Shown here: one piece after another, positions 49,844-64,000 of the stretch
How the letters are laid out: every line of letters begins with the position of its first letter
How positions within the stretch are numbered: position 1 is the stretch's first letter
Assembly (NCBI GenBank): GCA_016859345.1
Contig: CM029129.1
Coordinates: 20,005,195 to 20,069,194 of the forward strand
Reading direction: 5' to 3'
Source of the DNA: Istiophorus platypterus
Taxonomy: Eukaryota; Chordata; Actinopteri; Istiophoriformes; Istiophoridae
DNA: 64,000 nt
The notes under the pieces: model-generated
The model's input: the letters and a program-made list of their open reading frames with translations, nothing else
Told to the model about the DNA's origin: nothing
Database searches by the model: none
Program-made: the position numbers and the translations under genes

Positions 49844-52800
49844 CCAGTTAAAGCTGGTCCTAGCAGTGCTGTTTACTGGCATTTAGTGTTTATAAATAGG
49901 ATCATTTTCATGCCATAACCTAACAAGAATTGGGTGGAAAAATCCTCAGAGACAGCACAGAGACTGAACAGCCCTCCCCTGAAACCAGCGTTATTAAAAG
50001 GCTTGAGGGTTGGCAGCACTATAAAGCAGGATCACCCACTACATCCAGTCAAAGATGGGAGCAACCTGGGACATTGCCTTTGCACGACACGGGAATTTAT
50101 TAAAAAAAAAAAATATTGAGCATTTGAATGAATAAAACTTAAAACAAAAAACAAACTTTCAGATGTGCACAGCGCTGATGGGCTGATGTATCCAATATAT
50201 ACATTTTGCATATTTCAGCTTCACAAATTTCACACTTTAAATCATAAGTATCCATTTTAAAGAGGATGCCGCCGGATTTTTCAAAATCTGATTCTTTTTT
50301 TTTTTCCTTACGGTTCTAGGCATCCATTGGTTTCTATTCATTTCCATATGGTAAATGCTGATGAATATTAATGTAGGCTTGATGTTCAGTATGTATGATA
50401 ACACGACTCGAGTCACCCTCAGTCTGCCAAACAAATTTCATACCACACAGGAATGAAAAGAACCCAATGGCTGCCTGAAACTGAACAGAAAAAAAAAAGA
50501 AATAAAATTAAAAAATCTATGACACGTATTCTTATACGGCTGGCAAAGAATTTGAATGCTTTGTAGCTAAGAAGCTAACAATACACTGACACGATCCCTT
50601 AACGCCTTGTATTGGTCTTACATTACAAACACAGACAAAGATCCAGTCATGGCCCCCCCACTCCGGGACCGTGAATCTACACGCTGGCAGAGGAATCATC
50701 ATCACTGGGTCCGGTCTGATTGTCTGCTCACAGAGGGCTCCTTCAGACGGCCGGATAAGTGCCGTGCCGGAGCCGGAGTGGCCCGCTCAGACGGAGGGCA
50801 GAGACGGGGCGTCGGGGAGCCAACAGCACGGCAGCCGCGTCTAATAAAGAAACTGGGTTTGATAATCAGCTGAGACAGTCAATTTGCTAATAAGGGATTT
50901 TAATTAATTAATCAATGGGAATTTGGTGGGAGCAGGCGCTATTGTCAAGAGCGGTCAAGTGTAGTTTGCTGTGCCTCTTGCTCTCTCTCTCTCTTTCTCA
51001 CCCCCCCCCCCTTGCTCATTGCTTAGCGCATAAGTTGATTTCAATTTCAGTTGGCACTTGGCAAATTTTCTCACCGCTGAGGGGGAGGGGAGGACAATTA
51101 AGTCGCAGTGAGCACAGAGGAATCTGGGTGTGCGCACGGGGATGTGCGCGGTTACTGGTCCTCATTGACTACAACGTGGGACTTTTTCAGCAAATGCTAC
51201 CAAAAGAAGAGACATGAGACGAGCAATCTCTCTTTCCCGTTTTGTTTCAGTTCGCTCATTTCTACCACATTCCTGAAGTAAAGGAAACTGCACTTGGAAT
51301 AAGTGAGAAATCCTTAGCTTTTTGCTTATTCATACATCTTTAAAAGTCAAATTCCGCTGGCTTGATCTGTGTGGACTTTTTTGTTTTTTTATTTTACCAT
51401 TATATATTTCTAGTTTCTGCAGTTTAAATGTTTTTTTTTTCTTGCTTTTTCAAGTCCATTTTTCAAAAAAAAAAAAACAAACAAAAAAACAAAACAAAAC
51501 TGGAAAAGGTATTCACAACAACAAAAAAACAACAACAACAAACATCGTGTCTGTTGCTGCTTTTGTTGCTTATCTGGTGAGCAAATATCACAAAAAATCA
51601 GTACTTTAGACTGTAAAATATAAAGCGTGCAGTAAAAACAGCATGATTAAAAGGTTACCATTTATAACTGGTTAATCAAAAATAAATGAGTTCAGCAGTG
51701 ACACTCAGTAGGGTTCAGGCATTGAATGTAATATGCACCAGTTGTGAGGACTAAGGGCCAAACCCTTTCTTCATTTTAACTGCTGTCCTCACACAGTCAA
51801 AGTTCTGATATAAATGAGCTTGGCTCAAGCTTTTACAGAACACAGGAAAAAAAAAAAGTCTTGCATTGCATCTTGAAGCAATAACTGACAACACACTTAG
51901 CAGCTCCAGCCACATTATTAAAGGATGTGTTTGAGGCAAATGTGTACAGCCCGTCAGCGTCAGACAATACATACATACATGCGATTACTTAGGTGCAGAG
52001 AGAGGCCAGAGGTCATTTATTAGCATTTTCTTCCCCTGTAATTTTTACATGCTGGTAATTCATGTGAATCTTTCCACTTCGGGAGACTTTGTGCGTTTCC
52101 TCTGCTGCCTCTCAAAGAGGAATGGTTTACTTTAGTCCACTATCTGACGAGTGCTGCTGACAGTTGCTTCTCTGGTGATTCGATTCTACATTCGAAACAT
52201 GATGTAAGCTCCACCTGGACCAGCTGCAACATTAAAACACTGCTCACTTATTGAGGCAACATGTAGCCTGAAAAATTTTAACACGTGGGCCATTACTCAT
52301 TTTTTGGGATGAGTAACTCCTTTGTTTAAATAAATACTTAACTTAATGGAAGATTTTCTTAGCGTTTTATTGCTAGTTTGTTACCAAAAGCTGGATATTT
52401 TTCCGTTGGCGTTTGAAATTAACCTCCCGTGAACACTACTCTCTCCGTTCTCCACAGAAACCTCCTGCCCTGAATTGTCCTTTTGATGGAACAAAGTACA
52501 TTTTAATTGTTCTGCTGACCTGTTTTTCCCAGTGTAAACAGGTCTTGATTGGCCCCCTCTAAGCTCTGACAGTGTTGATTTGAACACTTTCTGACTTCAA
52601 TGACCACTGGCACTTTTGCCGTACAGTCCAGTTATCTTTGCATGTGTGTTGCTTTGTGTTTGAATGTGTTCTTGGGTGTGTGCATGTGTGTGTGTGTGTG
52701 TGTGTGTTCAGGTTGCGGTGGCAGTTCCTTATGTTGAAGGCAGTAGTGCCCTCTAGGCGGACACCAAAACCTCCCCCCTCCCTCTGCAGAGAGCAAATGG

Positions 52801-53327
52801 ATTTTACGTGGTCAACGAGAAAGAGAGAGTGGCAATGCACAGATAAAAAAGTAAAGACCCTCTTTTCTGTCCTTTAGCATGACCTTAAAAGACCCCCAGC
52901 CCCTGACATATGTTCCAGGCTCACAGGGGGGGGGATTTATGCAACTGGTGGCTGGTTGATCCCAACTCCTTACATATGGTGTGGTTTTTAAAAAAAATGT
53001 GCACAAAGAAAGTGCAGAGAAAGACAGCTCAGTGAGTCATTTCAATTTCCCTCAAGTAACTGGTGCAAATGAATTGTCTGATGTTTTTTTTTTTTTAGAA
53101 TTTGTGATTTTTATGTGCAAAGGAAACTCATTTGGACAAATACCAGACGGACAACAAAGTGCTGCAGAACTGGAAAGGGGAAGGAATTTATAGAGGGGTG
53201 GGGGTTGTCATGCTGGTTGTACTGGTGGTGGTGGGAGGGAAGGAGCCTAGTGGTGCTGGGGGTCAGAGGTCAGCTGCTTGCACTCAACAGCTGTCCTAAA
53301 AGCAGCAGAGATAAGGACTGAAAGCAT

Positions 53328-53330
<3 letters not shown>
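49844..53330. other. Intronic stretch without a gene
   Basis: A-rich blocks near 50101-50112, 50490-50516 and 51466-51540, C run 51002-51011, (TG)n at 52685-52707 and T run 53083-53095. The candidate regulatory segment at 50826 is listed separately. Confidence 0.5.
50826..50925. promoter_or_regulatory. Candidate homeodomain-rich regulatory segment
   Basis: Directly after a CpG-rich patch (50745-50840) comes TTTGATAATCAGCTGAGACAG, with an E-box CAGCTG, then GCTAATAAGG and TTTTAATTAATTAATCAATGG, which contains several overlapping TAAT cores and a PBX-like ATCAATGG. No coding frame. Confidence 0.35.
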
Positions 53331-53371
<41 letters not shown>

Positions 53372-53462
53372 AAAATGTGTGTGCGTCTGTGTGTGTGTGG
53401 TTGTGTGTGTGTGTGTGTGTGTGTGCGTCTGTGTGTGTGTGGTTGTGTGTGTAGGTGTGTGT

Positions 53463-53820
53463 GTTCGTCTGACTTGCACCAGCCAGTTGCACAAATAGAT
53501 ACAGTAAAGCTTGACCAACTGGAATCTTCCGGCTCCGCCTTTCACGTCCAATCGGCTGAACGCTTTTCAAACTTTGACTCCAGTCATGAGAAAAAAGGAG
53601 TAGATTACCCCTGCCCAAGAGAGGGAGGGAGGTGGGAGGTCAAGGCTTGACCGGTAGGCCAGGTCATTCATCAACTGCTAATGGCCAGAGCTTTATGCTG
53701 TCATGATGAATGACCTTTGTCCAAGAGGGAAACGATGCAAAGCTTGACCGCAAGACAATGGCATCGGCAAAGGCATTCATTCTATACATGTCAATTGAGT
53801 TCTGAAGGAAACTTGCGTGG
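53463..53820. repeat. Tandem unit copy 1 (358 bp)
   Basis: Non-repetitive inside. Visible motifs: GGCTCCGCC (53531-53539), CCAAT box GTCCAATCGG (CCAAT 53548-53552), TGACTCCAGTCA (53575-53586), AGGTCA at 53637-53642 and 53661-53666, TGACC at 53512-53516, 53648-53652 and 53745-53749, and a DR1-like element TGACCTTTGTCCA (53711-53723). GGTCATTCATCA (53662-53673) and TGATGAATGACC (53704-53715) are an exact 12-bp inverted repeat around a 30-nt loop. No coding domain. Confidence 0.95.
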
Positions 53821-53963
53821 TGTGTGTGTGTGTGTGTTTGCGCGCCTGTGTATGTATGTGTGGGTATATATATAAAAATGTGTGTGCGTCTGTGTGTGTG
53901 TGTGTATATATATAAAAATGTGTGTGCGTCTGTGTGTGTGTGGTTGTGTGTGTAGGTGTGTGT

Positions 53964-54321
53964 GTTCGTCTGACTTGCACCAGCCAGTTGCACAAATAGA
54001 TACAGTAAAGCTTGACCAACTGGAATCTTCCGGCTCCGCCTTTCACGTCCAATCGGCTGAACGCTTTTCAAACTTTGACTCCAGTCATGAGAAAAAAGGA
54101 GTAGATTACCCCTGCCCAAGAGAGGGAGGGAGGTGGGAGGTCAAGGCTTGACCGGTAGGCCAGGTCATTCATCAACTGCTAATGGCCAGAGCTTTATGCT
54201 GTCATGATGAATGACCTTTGTCCAAGAGGGAAACGATGCAAAGCTTGACCGCAAGACAATGGCATCGGCAAAGGCATTCATTCTATACATGTCAATTGAG
54301 TTCTGAAGGAAACTTGCGTGG
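53964..54321. repeat. Tandem unit copy 2 (358 bp)
   Basis: Identical to copy 1 by eye, with the same near-AP-1 TGACTCCAGTCA and the DR1-like element at 54212-54224. Confidence 0.95.
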
Positions 54322-54356
54322 TGTGTGTGTGTGTGGTTGTGTGTGTAGGTGTGTGT

Positions 54357-54712
54357 GTTCGTCTGACTTGCACCAGCCAGTTGCACAAATAGATACAGTA
54401 AAGCTTGACCAACTGGAATCTTCGGCTCCGCCTTTCACGTCCAATCGGCTGAACGCTTTTTCAAACTTTGACTCAGTCATGAGAAAAAGGAGTAGATTAC
54501 CCCTGCCCAAGAGAGGGAGGGAGGTGGGAGGTCAAGGCTTGACCGGTAGGCCAGGTCATTCATCAACTGCTAATGGCCAGAGCTTTATGCTGTCATGATG
54601 AATGACCTTTGTCCAAGAGGGAAACGATGCAAAGCTTGACCGCAAGACAATGGCATCGGCAAAGGCATTCATTCTATACATGTCAATTGAGTTCTGAAGG
54701 AAACTTGCGTGG
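54357..54712. repeat. Tandem unit copy 3 (356 bp)
   Basis: Differs from copies 1-2 by CC to C before GGCTCC, one extra T in the T run after GAACGC, CC to C in TGACTC(C)AG, and one A fewer in the GAGAAAA run. The third change gives a perfect AP-1 site TGACTCA at 54469-54475. DR1-like element at 54603-54615. Confidence 0.95.
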
Positions 54713-54783
54713 TGTGTGTGTGTGTGTATATATATAAAAATGTGTGTGCGTCTGTGTGTGTGGTTGTGTGTGTAGGTGTGTGT

Positions 54784-55139
54784 GTTCGTCTGACTTGCAC
54801 CAGCCAGTTGCACAAATAGATACAGTAAAGCTTGACCAACTGGAATCTTCGGCTCCGCCTTTCACGTCCAATCGGCTGAACGCTTTTTCAAACTTTGACT
54901 CAGTCATGAGAAAAAGGAGTAGATTACCCCTGCCCAAGAGAGGGAGGGAGGTGGGAGGTCAAGGCTTGACCGGTAGGCCAGGTCATTCATCAACTGCTAA
55001 TGGCCAGAGCTTTATGCTGTCATGATGAATGACCTTTGTCCAAGAGGGAAACGATGCAAAGCTTGACCGCAAGACAATGGCATCGGCAAAGGCATTCATT
55101 CTATACATGTCAATTGAGTTCTGAAGGAAACTTGCGTGG
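54784..55139. repeat. Tandem unit copy 4 (356 bp)
   Basis: Carries the same four changes as copy 3. AP-1 site at 54896-54902, DR1-like element at 55030-55042. Confidence 0.95.
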
Positions 55140-55153
55140 TGTGTGTGTGTGTG

Positions 55154-58927
<3,774 letters not shown>

Positions 58928-60699
58928 CCCTCCCTCCCTCCCTCCCTCCCTCCCTCGCTCCCTCCCTCCCTCCCTCCCTCCCTCCCTCCCTCCCTCCCTC
59001 CCTCCCTCCCTCCCTCCCTCCCTCCCTCCCTCCCTCCCTCCCTCCCTCCCTCCCTCCCTCCCTCCCTCCCTCCCTCCCTCCCTCCCTCCCTCCCTCCCTC
59101 CCTCCCTCCCTCCCTCCCTCCCTCCCTCCCTCCCTCCCTCCCTCCCTCCCTCCCTCCCTCCCTCCCTCCCTCCCTCCCTCCCTCCCTCCCTCCCTCCCTC
59201 CCTCCCTCCCTCCCTCCCTCCCTCCCTCCCTCCCTCCCTCCCTCCCTCCCTCCCTCCCTCCCTCCCTCCCTCCCTCCCTCCCTCCCTCCCTCCCTCCCTC
59301 CCTCCCTCCCTCCCTCCCTCCCTCCCTCCCTCCCTCCCTCCCTCCCTCCCTCCCTCCCTCCCTCCCTCCCTCCCTCCCTCCCTCCCTCCCTCCCTCCCTC
59401 CCTCCCTCCCTCCCTCCCTCCCTCCCTCCCTCCCTCCCTCCCTCCCTCCCTCCCTCCCTCCCTCCCTCCCTCCCTCCCTCCCTCCCTCCCTCCCTCCCTC
59501 CCTCCCTCCCTCCCTCCCTCCCTCCCTCCCTCCCTCCCTCCCTCCCTCCCTCCCTCCCTCCCTCCCTCCCTCCCTCCCTCCCTCCCTCCCTCCCTCCCTC
59601 CCTCCCTCCCTCCCTCCCTCCCTCCCTCCCTCCCTCCCTCCCTCCCTCCCTCCCTCCCTCCCTCCCTCCCTCCCTCCCTCCCTCCCTCCCTCCCTCCCTC
59701 CCTCCCTCCCTCCCTCCCTCCCTCCCTCCCTCCCTCCCTCCCTCCCTCCCTCCCTCCCTCCCTCCCTCCCTCCCTCCCTCCCTCCCTCCCTCCCTCCCTC
59801 CCTCCCTCCCTCTCTCCCTCCCTCCCTCCCTCCCTCCCTCCCTCCCTCCCTCCCTCCCTCCCTCCCTCCCTCCCTCCCTCCCTCCCTCCCTCCCTCCCTC
59901 CCTCCCTCCCTCCCTCCCTCCCTCCCTCCCTCCCTCCCTCCCTCCCTCCCTCCCTCCCTCCCTCCCTCCCTCCCTCCCTCCCTCCCTCCCTCCCTCCCTC
60001 CCTCCCTCCCTCCCTCCCTCCCTCCCTCCCTCCCTCCCTCCCTCCCTCCCTCCCTCCCTCCCTCCCTCCCTCCCTCCCTCCCTCCCTCCCTCCCTCCCTC
60101 CCTCCCTCCCTCCCTCCCTCCCTCCCTCCCTCCCTCCCTCCCTCCCTCCCTCCCTCCCTCCCTCCCTCCCTCCCTCCCTCCCTCCCTCCCTCCCTCCCTC
60201 CCTCCCTCCCTCCCTCCCTCCCTCCCTCCCTCCCTCCCTCCCTCCCTCCCTCCCTCCCTCCCTCCCTCCCTCCCTCCCTCCCTCCCTCCCTCCCTCCCTC
60301 CCTCCCTCCCTCCCTCCCTCCCTCCCTCCCTCCCTCCCTCCCTCCCTCCCTCCCTCCCTCCCTCCCTCCCTCCCTCCCTCCCTCCCTCCCTCCCTCCCTC
60401 CCTCCCTCCCTCCCTCCCTCCCTCCCTCCCTCCCTCCCTCCCTCCCTCCCTCCCTCCCTCCCTCCCTCCCTCCCTCCCTCCCTCCCTCCCTCCCTCCCTC
60501 CCTCCCTCCCTCCCTCCCTCCCTCCCTCCCTCCCTCCCTCCCTCCCTCCCTCCCTCCCTCCCTCCCTCCCTCCCTCCCTCCCTCCCTCCCTCCCTCCCTC
60601 CCTCCCTCCCTCCCTCCCTCCCTCCCTCCCTCCCTCCCTCCCTCCCTCCCTCCCTCCCTCCCTCCCTCCCTCCCTCCCTCCCTCCCTCCCTCCCTCCCT
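58928..60699. repeat. Giant (CCCT)n tract, about 1.77 kb
   Basis: About 443 tetranucleotide units with only two visible substitutions: CTCGCTCC near 58956 and CTCTCTCC near 59812. The + strand is pure pyrimidine; the minus strand, which is zbtb16 sense, is (GGGA)n. It fits the G-quadruplex pattern throughout, with i-motif potential on the C strand and mirror symmetry that allows triplex DNA. Proline/serine- and glycine/arginine/glutamate-repeat open frames are artefacts. Confidence 0.97.
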
Positions 60700-61844
60700 G
60701 GGACTACAGAAAAGCAGGACTGGGTCTTAAACCTCTGCAGCATCAAAATGTGTCAAAATAGGGATTTTAAATGCTTGGAGAAGTGAGATTATTAGAATGG
60801 TTCACTCACTCTTTGATTAGATATTTCCTGTTTTAAGTCAGGGACACATTTCTGAATTTCTTATATTTCTATTCATTCATTTTATTTTGGAGAATATTTT
60901 AATTTTACACTGATGTTAAACATGTTAAGGGTTAAACATGTTCATATTTTCCAAACTAAGGTATCAGAAGAAAGTTTTGCTGATGATATAAATAGCAATA
61001 TTATTCATTTACGACACCTAACACAAAATAAAAGATGCAGGTATTCAACATGTGCACTGTTACCCATCATGGCTGAAAGACCAGAAGGACACTACAGCAA
61101 AAGGTGCTTAACTATAAAGGTGGAATTAAACATTTAGCAAGACTAAGTATCACAGCCGCTAAATTTTTGCATTGCAACATGTTCTGAATGTAGCTGGCGA
61201 TGATGCAAATGAGCATAGACACAGAGGAATTAATTAGACAAATTAATAAACTGCTGCTTGATAGTGGATAGATCCACTTGATGCTGAAAATCAGATATTT
61301 TTTTAATTAAAAAAAAAACAAAACAAAACAAGTACAGGATTTTGACCGCTTCCTGTGGTTAAAAAGCACTGAGCCTAATCTGCTGCACTGCTACCTGCAA
61401 AAAAAAAAAAAAAAAAACGAAAGCAGAAAGAAACTGAAAGAAAACAGCAAGGTCAGAAAACATATGTGAAAAATAATACTGTTCACTGCACTGGCCGACT
61501 TTCAGCTTGTTGCTGTGGATTCATTACACTAAATTGAGCGTTGGTTTTCGCTGCTTTTTATTGGCATTTTGTAATTGATGAGCGAAAAGGGTCAAGTTGC
61601 CCAGTTCTGCTTATTTATTGATTTTTTTTTTTGTTACCCCTGTAACTGGTCGGTCTGTTATGATAAATCAGCTTCAGTGACAAATTTCTATTTCCACTCT
61701 CCTCCTTTGTGATCTTACATAGGAAGAATATCTAAAATAGGGAAACGCAAAATTTTTACTCTCATTTTGACATAGAAAACCATATTGCATCCCAATAGTG
61801 GATATGGACAAATCCCATATGATTTGCAAATCCATAGTTGCTGA
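60700..61844. other. Intronic stretch without a gene
   Basis: AT-rich with A runs at 61309-61318 and about 61399-61417 and a T run near 61622. Nothing else seen. Confidence 0.55.
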
Positions 61845-61915
61845 AACATCTTCCACTGGACCAAAGTGTTGGACAGATGGACATCCAGACAGACAGACAG
61901 ACTGTCCAACAAGTA
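61845..61915 (+). mobile_element. Fragment of a common teleost repeat (3' part)
   Basis: CTTCCACTGGACCAAAGTGTTGGACAG followed by GACAGACAGACAGAC resembles the end of the same percomorph repeat seen at 6835-7135 (its usual phrase is close to TGGACCAAAGTGGTGGAC then GACC repeats). Short, so confidence is limited. Confidence 0.45.
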
Positions 61916-63559
61916 CTGTTAAAGCCTCAGCCTGAAGGGACATATGAGGCATTGGCCCTCGAGGACTGAAAAGCAAACTTTGCCATTGTGGCATGAAAAA
62001 CTTGCTGAAGGAGTTCATTTGGTTGTGAAAAGGCAATGTAGGGGGAAGAGACCTTCACTGGGATTTTTTTTTTTTATACTGATGTGCACTACTCTTCAAC
62101 GAGAATGACTTTCTGCAAGGTCATAAGCTCGTATCAGACACTTGAGAGCCCTATTCACGTCCAATTCTGACAATTTCATTTGTATAATGTCAGACAAAGT
62201 ATGTTTTTCTTTTCTGAAGTCCTGAATGGGGATCTTGATGTTCTCACCCTCCTCTCAGTCCTCTGTGTAAACCGACTCGTGGATAAACATTAAATTAAAC
62301 ATTAAAGTGTTTAAAAGTGTTTTAGCCTATCAGCACAGGTTCAGTGCCTCACATTCAAGGCAACTTGAGAATCTTCGATTACAATACGTTTCCTTTTTAA
62401 AGAGACACAAGTACAAGCTTTTAATCACACCCAAACAGACACAAAACAAGCACCTCTGCCTGTACATCCGCCGCCTGTGGTGGGTAGAGCATCTGCAGTA
62501 TTTCACAACATCCGCACAGCGTAAATAAAAGTGCTGCTTGGAGCACACGCAAGGAGAAGGGTGACGTCGTGCACATCAATTAATGGTTAACGTAAAATGA
62601 GAGGATAATTTACATGGTGCCGACACTGTCACAGAGCCACGGAACGGCGCCGTATTGTCATTTCATATCTGCACGATCACAGTCCACAAACACAACTGCA
62701 GCCCGTGAACCTGAAAATGCTTCATCAGCAGCTCATACTGAAATCATAGCTCATCACTTGCCTCTATACCTCTTTGAACTTTGAAAAATTAAATCCCACA
62801 AAAACTAACACTTTCTTTCAACTTTTCACATGCATGTATCTATACAATCCCAGCTGTTGATTTTTTAATAATAATCCCAGGATATTTGCCACTTTTGACA
62901 TGATGGAGGTCCAGAATGAGATTCTTGTTGGCATAAACGAGCCTTTAAAACATTAAGAATTCTAAACTACAACCAAAAGGTGATGAGGTGATTCACAGTC
63001 ATACAAATGCGTGCAAACACCTGCTGAGATATGTTTTAGATCTCAATGAAAAAAAAAGGTAGATGCTGTAGCTTCAAGTAATTTAAGTCATTCATACAGT
63101 GCACTGGTTGCACACCCATAAAGTCGGGAGGCTTGCCAGAGCCAGATTGGAAAAACAAAGATAAAATTGAAAGCAGCAGATTTATATAAATATTTTGTTA
63201 AACCCTCCCTTTCTGATGAATGTCCACTATTCAAACTTATGCTTCCCAGTTATTAAAAATGTGGACCGGACAAACAACCAGGATAAGTTTCCCAGTCCGA
63301 GCGGTGTTCTATGTGGAAAACACTCAAGACCACTTCAACATGATAAACCTGCCCAGTGCTTCTCATGGTTCAGCATGATCAAGTTCCGAAGAGTCACCTC
63401 ACATCCCCAAAGACAGACCAGCGGGGGGCTGAGCGAAATTTCAATGTTTTCCCACACGTTAGCATGAGGAGCAATTCACACGCAGCTCTTGGGGATTATT
63501 GCACACTAGCATAAAAAACAAAAGATGTCCACATCAACAGTGCATGGAGATTTGAAGTG
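61916..63559. other. Intronic stretch without a gene
   Basis: T run at 62067-62076 and A run near 63051. Otherwise unique; nothing recognised. Confidence 0.5.
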
Positions 63560-63860
63560 CATGGTCACTGGATTATAGCTGGCACATCATGTCCAGGATG
63601 TTTACCATATAATAACAGCGTGGAGCTCCATCACTCCATTGTTGCTACAAGAGGATAAAGTTCAGTCTTTCTTATTGCAGCTGTAATTCTTGATAGCCAT
63701 GCACACATCTGTCAGCGGCTACATTTCCATGGAGGATTATCTGACCGGCCAGCAGACACACTGCTGCTGCCGCCGCTGCTATAATGGAGTTTATTTAAAG
63801 GAGCAAGAGGGAAAATTTGTCCAGTGATGGATTATTTGGCGGCGCGTGAAAGTTGCAGCT
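63560..63860. promoter_or_regulatory. Candidate conserved non-coding segment
   Basis: Complex sequence without simple repeats, with CATCTGTCAGCGG (MEIS-like TGTCA), a GATTATCTGACC core, (CTG/CCG)n at 63761-63780 and TATAATGGAGTTTATTTAAAGG. No open frame of note. Conservation must be tested elsewhere. Confidence 0.3.
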
Positions 63861-64000
63861 GAAGTATGAGATGCCAAAACACGTACAGAGCAGGTAGAGC
63901 CGATGAGCCTCAGCAGGCATACGCTGTCCCTTAAAAAAAAAGAAAAAAGAAAGCGAAAGAGGTTTTGAGTGCGTCGGGGAGAAGGATTTGGCCGGCTGGG
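63861..64000. other. Window end
   Basis: A-rich patch at 63932-63951; no feature recognised. Confidence 0.5.

Noticed and set aside
53247..54937. Repeated 70-150 residue open frames starting with similar N-termini over the tandem units
   Set aside because: They recur because the DNA unit is repeated; the frame changes between copies 1-2 and 3-4 through single-base indels, so no protein is conserved.

Overview
The window looks like nuclear DNA of a ray-finned fish, probably a percomorph teleost. It is AT-leaning, with very many (CA/TG)n microsatellites and long homopolymers. It contains several interspersed repeats that I recognise as teleost families, and there are no prokaryotic gene features. 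No database search was possible, so species and repeat family names are not resolved.

Only one coding exon can be supported. It is on the minus strand at 29639-29736 (98 bp), with a good acceptor and a good donor, and encodes one C2H2 zinc finger. The finger (C-x2-C-x12-H-x3-H, sequence CELCGKSFLDSLRLRMHLLSH split around its ligands) matches my knowledge of the second of nine fingers of ZBTB16 (PLZF), a BTB/zinc-finger transcriptional repressor. The rest of the window is therefore read as intron of zbtb16: at least 29.6 kb downstream of the exon (positions 1-29638) and at least 34.2 kb upstream (29737-64000). The BTB exon and the other fingers lie outside.

Layout. From 1 to 29.6 kb the intron holds scattered microsatellites, a degenerate teleost repeat (6.8-7.1 kb), a CpG-rich segment (11.1-11.4 kb), a 33-bp palindrome (15.6 kb), a frameshifted Tc1/mariner transposase C-terminus (17.6-17.9 kb), a CAGA/CAG array beside a CpG-rich GGC/GGA block (24.7-25.05 kb), and a probable retroelement 3' end (26.1-26.5 kb). 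From 29.7 to 53.3 kb there is a candidate enhancer with PBX/MEIS-like and octamer motifs (31.15 kb), a 28-bp poly-G, a SINE-like element (38.9 kb), a reverse-transcriptase relic (44.8 kb) and a 202-bp MITE (49.64 kb).

The most unusual part is 53.3-60.7 kb. Four near-identical 356-358 bp units, joined by TG/TATATA linkers, lead into an almost uninterrupted 2.36-kb (TG)n tract. About 1.4 kb further on lies a 1.77-kb (CCCT)n tract. The units carry a CCAAT box, a GC-box-like motif, an AP-1 or near-AP-1 site, a DR1-like element and six GGTCA half-sites each. In the zbtb16 transcript orientation the two giant tracts read (CA)n and (GGGA)n, which suggests effects on splicing, R-loops or quadruplexes. 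An alternative must be excluded first: the four copies differ only by homopolymer-length changes, a typical long-read consensus signature, so copy number and tract length may be assembly artefacts.
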